Shown here one piece after another: positions 15,506 through 24,060 of a DNA stretch of 64,000 bases. This stretch comes from Lysobacter arvi. Lineage in GTDB: Bacteria; Pseudomonadota; Gammaproteobacteria; Xanthomonadales; Xanthomonadaceae. A program made the position numbers and the translations under genes. Under the pieces are notes generated by a model. The model was not told the DNA's origin and searched no databases. It saw only the letters and a list, made by a program, of their open reading frames with translations. The stretch covers positions 124,001-188,000 of the forward strand of contig JARUHG010000005.1 of assembly GCA_031216755.1 (NCBI GenBank). Reading direction: 5' to 3'. Within the stretch, counting starts at the first letter, position 1; the number at the start of each line of letters is the position of its first letter.

Positions 15506-18016
15506 TCAGGCAGGCAGCTTCGCGCCGTCGTTGTCTCCGCCATTGCCGCCACGCCGCAGCAACACGTCGCGGGCTTCCGCCGACACCGAGCGCAGGTGGA
15601 TGTCCTGTTGCGGGAACGGCAACTCGATGCCCGCCTGGTTCAGCGCATCATAGATGCGCGTCACCAGGTCGCTGCGGATGGTCGCCGAGTTGTCGTAGTC
15701 GTACGTCCACGCGCGAACGCCGAAGTTCAACGCACTCGCACCGAATCCCAGGAACAGCACCACCGGCTCCGGATTGGTCACGATCCCCGGCGTCTGCAGC
15801 GCCGTATGCTGCAACAGCGCCGTCACGCGCGCGGCATCGGTGCCGTAGGCCACGCCGATGTCGATGTCGAGCCGGCGATTGCGATCCAGCAGCGTCCAGT
15901 TGGTCAGCTTCTCCGACAACAGCGTGCCGTTGGGCACCACGACGTCGGCGCCGTCGAAGGTCTTGATGGTCGTCGCACGCATGCCGATCTCGCGCACGCG
16001 GCCCGAGGTCCCGGTGATCTCCACCACATCGCCGGGCTGGATCGGCCGCTCGAACATGAGGATGAGACCGGAGACGAAGTTGTTCACCACGTTCTGCAGG
16101 CCGAACCCGATGCCCACGCCGAGTGCGCCGAAGATGAACGCCAGTTGCGTCATCTTGAAGCCCGCCGCCGTCAGCGCGACCAGGCCGCCGAGCATCAGCA
16201 CCGCGTAATACGTGAGCGAAGCGACCGAGTTGCCCACGCCGCGCGGCAGCGACATGCGCGTGAGCACTTCCTCCTGAAGCAGGTAGCGCGTGGCCTTCGC
16301 CGCCCAGAGCGCGACGTAGATCGACACGAAGAACACCAGCACGTGGCCCAGGCTGATGGCGATCTCGCCGATCTGAAGCGAATGCGTGAGGATCGATTCG
16401 ACGAACGCGTACACCGGCCTGAACACGCGGAAGCGGTTCATCGTGAACACGATCCAGCCGAGCATCGCGGCCAGCGTGAGCAGGCGCACGATCAGCGTCA
16501 GCAGCGGCGTCGCGTGTTCGCGCATCACGCGCAGGCGTGCGTCGCCGCCGCGTGCGAACAGCAACTGCAGCAGCGCGACGGCCACCGTCATGCCGGCGTA
16601 CAGCACCAGGCCGAAGTAACCGCTGTCGATCACGCCGCTGTTGAGCATCTCCGCCAGCGACACATTGCCGATGACGTTCGCGGCGATAGACACCGCCAGC
16701 AGCGCCACGCTCGCCCAGGCCGCGATGTGCACGGCGCGGCCGATGCGTCCTTCCAGTCCCGAGTGCTGCTGCCGCCGCGCGCGCCACAGCAGCCACAGCG
16801 TGAGCGCCAGGGCCAGCGTCGCCAGCACGAGGTGGTACCAGCGATACACCAGCGCGTTGGCGAGGAAGAAGAACGCGACGCGCTCGAGCAGATACAACGC
16901 GGTCGCGACGTACGGCCAGATGCCCAGCAGGCGGCCGCTCTGCGGCGGCAGCAGGCGCAGCACGGGCACGAGCGCGACCAGCATCGCGAACTGGTGCGCC
17001 AGCAGCGGCGCGTCCGGCTCGAACGCCAGCACGCCCATCATCGACAGCAGCAGCCACGACGAGATCGGCCGTTGCAACACGCGCGTCGTCGCATCGACCG
17101 GTTCCGGCTCGGCGCCCGCCTTCTCCGCCTCGCGACGCGCACGGCGCGCGCGCCACGACAGCAGCAACAGCACCGGCAGCAGCAGGATCTGCAGGATGTG
17201 CAGCGCCCGCTGGTTGCCGAAGTCGGACGCGCCGTATTCGGCGAGGAAGCGCGCCTCGATGCCGATGCCGTTCTTGATCGACGTCATCGCGTCGTCGGAG
17301 TTCGCATCGGCCTGGCGTGCGCGCCACAGCGGCGGCGAATCCAGGCGGATCAGGCGACGGTCGATGTACTCGATCGCCTCCGACACCGAGCGCAGGCCGA
17401 CCTGGATGCGCGCATCGACGAGATTGGCGCGACGGCCCAGCGCGATCTGACGCGCGAGCGGCTTGGAAAGCGCCTGCTCGGCGGCCTTCATCTGCGCGAC
17501 CATCGCGTCCACGCGGCTGGACAGTGCCGCCGGCAAATTGCCGCCGCGCGCGACGGCCTGCGTGGCTTCCCAGTCGGCGCGTCGCTGTGCCAGTTGCGAG
17601 GCGCTCTGCGCGTACGGCGCGGTCGCCGCGCGCATGTCGGCCTGCCAGCGCGCGAAGCGACGCGCGTCGAATTTCCAGTGCCGCTCGAAACTCTCCAGCC
17701 GCATGACCGGCAGCTCGCGCAGATCGCCGGCGCGGAACATCTTCGCCTTCTCGTCGACCGACCGGGCGATGGCATCGAGCGCCGGCGCGAGCTGCTCGCT
17801 CGGGTCTTCTTCGGTGGCGCGCAGGACGATGCCTTCGGCGAACCGTTCGTCCGCGTCGGCCCGCAGCGGGATCTCGGCCACCGGAATCGCCACGGGCGCC
17901 TTGGCGCCCTCGGCGGCTGCCGGTGTCTCGATCACCGTCTTGGTCTGCGCGAACGCGGGCGCGGCCGCCGTCGACAGCCACAGCAACGCGCACAGCCAGC
18001 CCGCGATTCGACGCAT
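15506..18016 (-). CDS. Large mechanosensitive channel (MscS family)
   Basis: 836 residues. A signal peptide (ending AFAQ) leads a ~250-residue periplasmic helical domain, then about ten membrane helices and the conserved MscS core near residues 610-720: GVGIGFGLQNVVNNFVSGLIL lines the pore and FERPIQPGDVVEI starts the beta domain. This is the MscK/MscM size class, which opens under membrane tension. It converges on the two small genes and is followed upstream by a DUF885 gene on the same strand. Confidence 0.9.
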   Translation of the reverse strand: MRRIAGWLCALLWLSTAAAPAFAQTKTVIETPAAAEGAKAPVAIPVAEIPLRADADERFAEGIVLRATEEDPSEQLAPALDAIARSVDEKAKMFRAGDLRELPVMRLESFERHWKFDARRFARWQADMRAATAPYAQSASQLAQRRADWEATQAVARGGNLPAALSSRVDAMVAQMKAAEQALSKPLARQIALGRRANLVDARIQVGLRSVSEAIEYIDRRLIRLDSPPLWRARQADANSDDAMTSIKNGIGIEARFLAEYGASDFGNQRALHILQILLLPVLLLLSWRARRARREAEKAGAEPEPVDATTRVLQRPISSWLLLSMMGVLAFEPDAPLLAHQFAMLVALVPVLRLLPPQSGRLLGIWPYVATALYLLERVAFFFLANALVYRWYHLVLATLALALTLWLLWRARRQQHSGLEGRIGRAVHIAAWASVALLAVSIAANVIGNVSLAEMLNSGVIDSGYFGLVLYAGMTVAVALLQLLFARGGDARLRVMREHATPLLTLIVRLLTLAAMLGWIVFTMNRFRVFRPVYAFVESILTHSLQIGEIAISLGHVLVFFVSIYVALWAAKATRYLLQEEVLTRMSLPRGVGNSVASLTYYAVLMLGGLVALTAAGFKMTQLAFIFGALGVGIGFGLQNVVNNFVSGLILMFERPIQPGDVVEITGTSGRVREIGMRATTIKTFDGADVVVPNGTLLSEKLTNWTLLDRNRRLDIDIGVAYGTDAARVTALLQHTALQTPGIVTNPEPVVLFLGFGASALNFGVRAWTYDYDNSATIRSDLVTRIYDALNQAGIELPFPQQDIHLRSVSAEARDVLLRRGGNGGDNDGAKLPA

Positions 18017-18081
18017 CCCGTCCTCCGTGATTCAGCGGGAGTCTAGGGGAATTCGACCGACCGCGCGCCTCGCAGCGGGGG

Positions 18082-19902
18082 TTACCGGCGCTGGGTGGCG
18101 ATCCAGTCGTCCACCGACGCCTCCAGCACCGCCAGCGGCACGGCACCGTTGCCGAGCACCAGGTCGTGGAAGGCGCGGATGTCGAAGCGGTCGGCGAGCG
18201 CCGCGCGCGCGCGTTCGCGCAACTCGACGATCTTCAGATGGCCGATCTTGTACGAGCAGGCCTGCCCGGGCTGCACGAGGTAGCGGAACACCTCGCTGCG
18301 CACCTCCGATTCGGGCATGCCGGTGTGCGCACGCATGTAGTCGATCGCCTGCTGCGGCGTCCAGCGCTTGCGATGCAGGCCGGTGTCGACGACCAGCCGC
18401 ACGGAGCGGAACAGCTCCGCGCGCAGCCGCCCCAGGTCGCCCCACGGATCGTCGCGATACAGGCCCATTTCCGAGGCCAGCTGCTCGGCATAGAGCGCCC
18501 AGCCTTCGGTGAACGCGCTGGGGTTGAGGCTGCGACGCAGCGTCGGCAGATCGCCCAGCGTCTGGGCGATGGAAATCTGGAAGTGATGGCCGGGCGAGCC
18601 CTCGTGGTAGGTCAGCGTGGGCAGGCTCCAGCGCGTGTTCGCCTTCAGGTTGCCGAAGTTGACGAAGAAGATGCCCGGACGCGAGCCGTCCATCGCCGGC
18701 TGGATGTAGTACGCGCCGGGCGCGTTCGCCTCGGCTTCCTTCGGCACCGCGCGCACGTCCAGCGGCTGCGGCGGCGTGCGGCCGAAATACGTCGGCACGT
18801 GCGGCGCGAGCGCGGCGAGGTTGCGACGGATGTCGGCGATGAGTTCGGCGTGTCCGGCCTCGGTATCGGCGTACTGGAAACGCGGGTCCTCCACCAGGGC
18901 GGACATGCGCTCGCCGACGCTGCCTTCGCTGCGACCCTGCGCACGCAGGCGTGCGTCCATCTCGCGCTCGATGCGCGCGACTTCCGAAATGCCCAGCGCG
19001 TGGATGCGATCCGCATCCAGGTCGGTGCTGGTATTCCAGCGCAACGACGCGTCGTAGAACGCCTGCCCGTCCGGCAATGCCCACACGCCGCGATCGCCGG
19101 GCTTCTTCGCGATTTCCTCGTCCAGCCGCGCCAGCAGCCGCGCGTAGGCCGGATTGGCGTCCACGCGCACGGCGTCCACGGCCTGCGCGATCAGCGCCTG
19201 GCGACGCTGCGCGGGCAGCTCGAGTGCCTCGAGCTTGCGTTCGAGCGAGGCCACCAGCGGGCTCTTCGCCGGCGCGGGCGCGATCAGCGTGCGGATCTGC
19301 GACGCCGCGCCTTCCATCGCGGTCTGCGGCGGCAGCACGCCCTGCTTGGCCTGCAGATCGAAGTTCTCGCGCACCTGGTCGATCTTCTTCGCCACCGCAT
19401 GCAGGCGCGATACGTACGACACGGCGCCGGCTTCATCGCGGACCGGATGCTGGTTCTCCAGGAAACCCGGCAGCGAGACCGGGATGCTGAAGAGCTGGTC
19501 CACGGCGTAGGTCGACGCGCCCGCCGGCATCCACGCCGGCGCCCAGTCGGGCTTCAGCAGATCGATCTGCGTCTGGTAGAACCACACCACCAGGCCGTAA
19601 TTCCATCGATCCTGCCCGGTGAGGCGGGCCGGATCGAAGCGCATCACCTCGTCGAGATTGCGCTGCATGCGGGCGCGCAGTTCGGCGCGTCGCGGCAGGC
19701 CGACGTCGGTGAGCTGGCCGGACAGGTCGATGCCATCGCCGGACACGCCCAGCAGCGTGCGAAGTTCCGGGTTCTGGCGCACTTCCTCCATCGTCTGCCG
19801 GTCGATCAGGGCGCCCACGGTGTCGGACGTGTCGAATGCGACGGCGGGCGCGGACGCGGCGAGCGTCGCGGACAGCACCATCGCAAGGGAAAGTCGGGTC
19901 AT
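18082..19902 (-). CDS. DUF885 family protein, probable exported metallopeptidase-like
   Basis: 606 residues from the ATG at 19902, which has GGAG at 6-nt spacing; the protein opens with a signal peptide (MVLSATLAASAPAVA). The HEGSPGHH motif near residue 430 is the DUF885 metal site, and NPSAFTEGWALYAEQL follows. The family includes zinc proteins thought to be peptidases of the cell envelope. 606 residues is normal. It has its own signals and is separated by 170 nt from the aminotransferase gene. Confidence 0.85.
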   Translation of the reverse strand: MTRLSLAMVLSATLAASAPAVAFDTSDTVGALIDRQTMEEVRQNPELRTLLGVSGDGIDLSGQLTDVGLPRRAELRARMQRNLDEVMRFDPARLTGQDRWNYGLVVWFYQTQIDLLKPDWAPAWMPAGASTYAVDQLFSIPVSLPGFLENQHPVRDEAGAVSYVSRLHAVAKKIDQVRENFDLQAKQGVLPPQTAMEGAASQIRTLIAPAPAKSPLVASLERKLEALELPAQRRQALIAQAVDAVRVDANPAYARLLARLDEEIAKKPGDRGVWALPDGQAFYDASLRWNTSTDLDADRIHALGISEVARIEREMDARLRAQGRSEGSVGERMSALVEDPRFQYADTEAGHAELIADIRRNLAALAPHVPTYFGRTPPQPLDVRAVPKEAEANAPGAYYIQPAMDGSRPGIFFVNFGNLKANTRWSLPTLTYHEGSPGHHFQISIAQTLGDLPTLRRSLNPSAFTEGWALYAEQLASEMGLYRDDPWGDLGRLRAELFRSVRLVVDTGLHRKRWTPQQAIDYMRAHTGMPESEVRSEVFRYLVQPGQACSYKIGHLKIVELRERARAALADRFDIRAFHDLVLGNGAVPLAVLEASVDDWIATQRR

Positions 19903-20072
19903 GCGCACTCCGGTTGGCCCGAGCGGCACGCCCGGCGAGGGCGACATCGTCGTTGGGAATCGCTCCGCCGTCGAGTGCCTGGCGTCATCGGGCGCGCGAA
20001 GTGGGAAGTGCGCACGCAACAATGCGACGCGTGACGCCTGCCGGCTACCTCGTGCCGGCGGCGGGCGGGACG

Positions 20073-21443
20073 TCAGGCGTCGCAGTAGCGGTCGGCGACC
20101 GCGAGCGCCTCGTCGACGATCGCGAGCCCTTCGCGCAACATCGCCTCTTCGATGTTCAACGGCGGCGCGACGTGGAGGCGATTGCCCATCACCAGCGGCC
20201 ACACGCCCAGGCGCCGGCACTCGGCGGCGAACTGCAGCATCGGCGCATTGGCATCGCCGCTCGCGTTGAACGGCACCATCGCTTCGCGCGTGTCGCGGTT
20301 GCGCACCAGCTCGACGGCCCAGAACGCGCCCAGTCCGCGCACCTCGCCGATGGCCGGATGCCGCGCCTGCATCGCGCGCAGTTCGGGCCCGATGACCGCG
20401 TCGCCCAGCGCGCGCGCACGCTCGATCAGGCTCTCCTCGCGATAGATGCCGATGCACGCCACCGCCGCCGCGCACGCCAACGGGTGCCCCGCGTAGGTCA
20501 GGCCGCCGGGATAGGCGCGCTTGCCGAAACTCGCGGCGATCCGGTCGGAGAGGATCACGCCGCCGAGCGGCACGTAGCCGGAGTTGACGCCCTTGGCGAA
20601 GGTGATGAGGTCCGGCACGACGCGCCAGCGGTCGATCGCGAACCACTCGCCGCAGCGGCCGAATCCGGCCATCACTTCGTCGGCGATCATCACGATGCCG
20701 TTCGCGTCGCACAGCGCGCGAACGCCTTGCAGATAGCCGTCGGGCGGCACGAGGATGCCGTTTCCGCCGACCACGCTCTCCATCAGGATCGCCGCGATCG
20801 TGTGCGGCCCCTCCACCGCGATCGTGTCGGCCAGGTGCGCCAGCGCGCGATCGCATTCCTCGCGATCGTCGCGCGCATGGAACGCGGAGCGATACGGATA
20901 CGGGCCCCAGAACCGCGCGATGCCCGGCATGCCCGGCTCGGCGGGCCATCGCCGCGGATCGCCCGACGCGGTGATCGCCCCTGCGGTGGCGCCGTGGTAG
21001 CTGCGATACATCGTCAGCACCTTGTGGCGGCCGGTGTGCAGGCGCGCCATGCGCATCGCGTTCTCGATCGCCTCGGCGCCGCCGTTGGTGAAGAACACGC
21101 GGTTGAGGTCGCCCGGCGCGACCTCGGCGATCAGCCGCGCCGCTTCGCTCGTCGCGGCATTGGCGTGATACGGCGCGATGGTGCACAGCGTCGCCGCCTG
21201 CGCCTGTATCGCGGCGACGAGCCGGGGATGCTGGTGGCCGACGTTGACGTTGACGAGCTGGCTGGACAGGTCGATGTAACGGCGCCCGTCCTCGTCCCAG
21301 AAATGCGAGCCCGCCGCGCCGGCGACGACGGTGGGATTCAAGGTGTCGATCGCCGACCACGAATGCAGCACGTGCGCGCGATCGTCGCGACGCGCGGTCG
21401 ACGGCGCGGCCTCGGCCGCGCCCTGCAGGGAAGCCTCACGCAT
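20073..21443 (-). CDS. Class III (omega) aminotransferase, PLP-dependent
   Basis: 456 residues from the ATG at 21443. FFTNGGAEAIENAMRMAR contacts the cofactor phosphate, the Asp of IADEVMAGFGRCG pairs with the pyridine nitrogen, and the Lys of TFAKGVNSGYVPLGG forms the Schiff base. These enzymes move amino groups from omega-amines, beta-alanine, taurine or diamino acids to pyruvate or 2-oxoglutarate. It is the third gene of an operon with a haem-oxygenase-like diiron protein and a VOC protein, 24 nt after the latter. The substrate is unknown. Confidence 0.88.
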   Translation of the reverse strand: MREASLQGAAEAAPSTARRDDRAHVLHSWSAIDTLNPTVVAGAAGSHFWDEDGRRYIDLSSQLVNVNVGHQHPRLVAAIQAQAATLCTIAPYHANAATSEAARLIAEVAPGDLNRVFFTNGGAEAIENAMRMARLHTGRHKVLTMYRSYHGATAGAITASGDPRRWPAEPGMPGIARFWGPYPYRSAFHARDDREECDRALAHLADTIAVEGPHTIAAILMESVVGGNGILVPPDGYLQGVRALCDANGIVMIADEVMAGFGRCGEWFAIDRWRVVPDLITFAKGVNSGYVPLGGVILSDRIAASFGKRAYPGGLTYAGHPLACAAAVACIGIYREESLIERARALGDAVIGPELRAMQARHPAIGEVRGLGAFWAVELVRNRDTREAMVPFNASGDANAPMLQFAAECRRLGVWPLVMGNRLHVAPPLNIEEAMLREGLAIVDEALAVADRYCDA

Positions 21444-21466
21444 CTGGCCCGCCTTCGCTGGTGACG

Positions 21467-21946
21467 TCAGGGAATGAAGGTCTGTTCCGGATCGTCGAAC
21501 GATTTGAATTCCAGCGCATTGCCCGACGGATCGAAGAAGAACATCGTCACATGCTGGCCGGGCTTGCCCTTCAGGCGCAAGTGCGGCTCCTCGGCGAACT
21601 CGACGCCGGCGGCCTTCACGCGCTGCGCGAGCGCTTCCCACGACTGGCGGTCCAGGTTCATGCCGAAGTGCGGCACCGGCACCGCCTCGCCATCGAACCG
21701 GCCGGTCTGCAGCGGTGCGCCATCGGGCGCGATGTGCGCGACCAGGTGGTGGCCGAAGAAATCGAAGTCCTGGTACGACACGTCGGTTCGCCCTTTCGGA
21801 CAGCCGATCACGTCGCCGTAGAAGCGGCGCGCCTCGTCGAGATCGCGCACGGGGAACGCGAGGTGGAACTGCGTGATCTTCCTCGCCGATGGCCCGGTCT
21901 GTTCGACGGCCTGCGTCGACGGCGATGCGGTGGCGGCGGCGCTCAC
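21467..21946 (-). CDS. VOC (vicinal oxygen chelate) family protein
   Basis: 159 residues from a GTG at 21946 that overlaps the preceding stop in GTGA, so translation is coupled. After a ~24-residue Ala/Ser/Thr-rich leader, ITQFHLAFPVRDLDEARRFYGDVIG and the paired HFGMNL and FFDPSGNALEFKSF segments give the two beta-alpha-beta-beta-beta modules. His and Glu at the usual positions (FHLAF, HFGM, LEFK) can bind a metal. Members include glyoxalases, dioxygenases and epimerases; which applies here is not decidable. Confidence 0.88.
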   Translation of the reverse strand: MSAAATASPSTQAVEQTGPSARKITQFHLAFPVRDLDEARRFYGDVIGCPKGRTDVSYQDFDFFGHHLVAHIAPDGAPLQTGRFDGEAVPVPHFGMNLDRQSWEALAQRVKAAGVEFAEEPHLRLKGKPGQHVTMFFFDPSGNALEFKSFDDPEQTFIP

Positions 21947-22719
21947 GACACGACGCTCCGCTGCGGCGCGCAGGCATCGAAGATGTTCTGCCAGAAGCGG
22001 TTCCACGCCGTGATGCTGCGTTCGTAGCCTTGCGCGAGATCCGGCAACGCGCCCGGCTCGTTCTGGATGTAGCGGTCGATCGCCGCGCGCGTCAGTTCGC
22101 CGTGGACGATGTCCTCCTCGCCGGTGTGGATCGTCCAGAACTCCCAGTCGATGCGATCGGCGTTCTCGACCATGTACGGATGCAGGCGCAGGTGGTCGAA
22201 CATCACCGACAGGTAGGTCTGGCACAGGCATTCGCCGCCCATGCCGCGCAGGCCGACGCCGAAGGCGGCATCGCGTTCCCACAGTTCCTTCGTGAGGGCG
22301 CCGAGGATGCGGCGATTCTCGGGAAGGCCGACTTCGAGACGTTCGCGCGGGACGCCGATGCTGGCGAGGAAGCGATCGTAGATGGCCGGGTGCGCGCGCG
22401 ATGCGTCGCCTTCGCCCAGTTCCTCCGAGAGGATCTGGCTCAGCAGGCTGCGCAGCCCGCCGAAGGGAAGCTTCGCCAGCAGCAGCGCCAGGTCGCTGAT
22501 GTATTCGATGGTGAAGAACCGGTATTGCGTGCAGAACTCGCGCAACGCCTCGACCGGCATGTTCTCCAGCGCCTTCATCTTCTGCGCCGCGAGGGCTTCG
22601 GTCGCTTCCTTGGCGGCGTCGGCGAAGGTCCAGAAGCCGTCCCGGTCCCATTCGCTGGCGCGCATCGCGACGGGAAAGGCAGGCGTGGTGAGTGGGCTCA
22701 GACTGTTTTCCAGGGACAT
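21943..22719 (-). CDS. Haem-oxygenase-like diiron oxygenase (iron-containing redox enzyme family)
   Basis: 258 residues from the ATG at 22719. The all-helical sequence has the ligand pattern of this superfamily: Glu99/100 and His110 in SEELGEGDASRAH, Glu163 in GGECLCQ, and His198, Glu202/Asp203 and His206 in WTIHTGEEDIVHGE. Known members (UndA, SznF, BesC, CADD types) cleave or hydroxylate amino or fatty acids with O2. It is the first gene of the operon with VOC and aminotransferase genes. The divergent QueC-like gene starts 330 nt away. The ligands are seen; the reaction is not predictable. Confidence 0.8.
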   Translation of the reverse strand: MSLENSLSPLTTPAFPVAMRASEWDRDGFWTFADAAKEATEALAAQKMKALENMPVEALREFCTQYRFFTIEYISDLALLLAKLPFGGLRSLLSQILSEELGEGDASRAHPAIYDRFLASIGVPRERLEVGLPENRRILGALTKELWERDAAFGVGLRGMGGECLCQTYLSVMFDHLRLHPYMVENADRIDWEFWTIHTGEEDIVHGELTRAAIDRYIQNEPGALPDLAQGYERSITAWNRFWQNIFDACAPQRSVVS

Positions 22720-22816
22720 GCATCCGGTCCGGTAGAGGCGCGCTGCAAGCGACGCGTGCATCGCGCGTGGAAGGGACGATCGTCGAATTGCGGCTGGAGC
22801 ATACTCTGGAGGAATC

Positions 22817-22840
22817 ATGGCAAGGTTCACCCGGCTTTGA
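22817..22840 (+). other. Possible seven-residue leader peptide (MARFTRL)
   Basis: ATG at 22817 follows CTGGAGGAATC, one of the best Shine-Dalgarno sequences nearby, and reads MARFTRL then TGA. It lies in the 329-bp divergent interval 22720-23048, upstream of the QueC-like gene. No attenuator hairpin was recognised. It may be chance; the rest of the interval has no other clear feature. Confidence 0.25.
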
Positions 22841-23048
22841 CCACGAGCTCTCGTTTTCGCGGAAATTGCAGACACTTGTGCGATTGCGCTCACGTTTGCG
22901 AAGGCGCGCTTCACGCGAGCGCGCGTTCATCTTGATCTGCGAACAGGCAGCATTCATCTACCTTTACGAAGCGCATGCAAGGCTCGCCTACGGGTGGCGT
23001 GCCGATGCATGCTGGTCGCAGTTCTTCATCGCAGGAGGCACCGTTCGG

Positions 23049-23930
23049 ATGCAAGGCACGCGCGCCAACGACGACTTGCCCGAAGGTTTCGCGCGCGTGG
23101 ACGGACCGCATGAGGACGTCGGCGACGCCGCGCGATGCGTGCGGCTGCTCTGGACCGGCGGCTGGGATTCCACGTTTCGCCTGCTGCAACTGCTGTTGCG
23201 CGATCGCATCCGCGTCGTTCCGTATTACCTCGAGGACCGCACGCGCCCGTCGACGGACACCGAGATCGACACCATGGCGCGCATCGCCCGGCGGCTGAAC
23301 GAGGAGTTTCCGCATACGCGCGAACTGCTCCAGCCCGTGCGTCGCGCGGCAGTGGCCGATATCGTGGTGGACGAGGACATCCTCCTTGCGTTGAGGAAGA
23401 TCCGGCGCCGCTCGTTCATCGGCAGCCAGTACGCGTGGCTGCCGGCGTTCTGTCGCGACCACGCGCTCGATGGCATGGAGCTGGGCGTGCACGTGGACGA
23501 CAAGGTGCAGGCGCTGCTGCGCGGATTCGTGGTCGAAGTGGCGCACCCCGCGGGCTTCCGCAGCGTGCGCGTGGATCCGGCGCGCGCGGGAACGCCCGAG
23601 CACACGCTGTTCGGCGCGTTCGGGTTCCCGCTGTTCCGCGTGGACAAGCGCGAGATCGAGCGCGATTCGCGCGCGGCAGGCTGGGATCACATCATGGAGA
23701 TGACCTGGTTCTGCCATCGTCCCGTTCGCGGCAGGCCGTGCGGACTGTGCGCGCCGTGCGTGTACACGATCGAGGAAGGCCTCGCGCGACGCGTGCCGTG
23801 GCCGCGTCGCGTGCTGTCGTTCTTCTATCGGCGATTCGTGCTGCCGTGGAAGGGGCCGCTGCGGCAATTGCGTTTGATGATGCGCGGCACTCGCGAGCGG
23901 CCTCCGCCGGAGCCCGACCTCGGCGCATGA
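23049..23930 (+). CDS. QueC-like PP-loop ATPase
   Basis: 293 residues from the ATG at 23049, which has GGAGG upstream. TGGWDS (36-41) is the PP-loop that binds ATP. Cys222, Cys231, Cys234 and Cys237 form C-x8-C-x2-C-x2-C, the zinc motif of 7-cyano-7-deazaguanine synthase. A basic tail with hydrophobic FFYRRFVLPW follows. QueC makes preQ0 from carboxydeazaguanine, but no queD, queE or queF is nearby, and the body is longer and unlike housekeeping QueC. QueC paralogues act in other amidation or nitrile chemistry and in some defence systems. It diverges from the diiron/VOC/aminotransferase operon. Confidence 0.72.
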   Translation: MQGTRANDDLPEGFARVDGPHEDVGDAARCVRLLWTGGWDSTFRLLQLLLRDRIRVVPYYLEDRTRPSTDTEIDTMARIARRLNEEFPHTRELLQPVRRAAVADIVVDEDILLALRKIRRRSFIGSQYAWLPAFCRDHALDGMELGVHVDDKVQALLRGFVVEVAHPAGFRSVRVDPARAGTPEHTLFGAFGFPLFRVDKREIERDSRAAGWDHIMEMTWFCHRPVRGRPCGLCAPCVYTIEEGLARRVPWPRRVLSFFYRRFVLPWKGPLRQLRLMMRGTRERPPPEPDLGA

Positions 23931-23936
23931 AACAGA

Positions 23937-23976
23937 ACGGCGCGACGGAATCGATCCGCCGCGCCGTCATGCTTTT
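23937..23976. terminator. Hairpin between convergent QueC-like and M13 genes
   Basis: ACGGCGCG (23937-23944) pairs with CGCGCCGT (23960-23967); an inner CGGA/TCCG pair lies in the loop, and CATGCTTTT follows on the plus strand. It probably ends the QueC-like transcript. Confidence 0.65.
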
Positions 23977-24060
23977 GCAGTCAGGGTTCCGCGTCGAGGC
24001 GTCTGCGGCCCGGATGCGCCTTGCATGCCCGGGCGACAGCGGCGGGACGGACCGCCTGCC

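Noticed and set aside
15596-18046. An 816-residue frame antisense to the MscS-type gene
   Set aside because: Low-complexity His/Gln/Arg sequence; the minus strand encodes the channel core.
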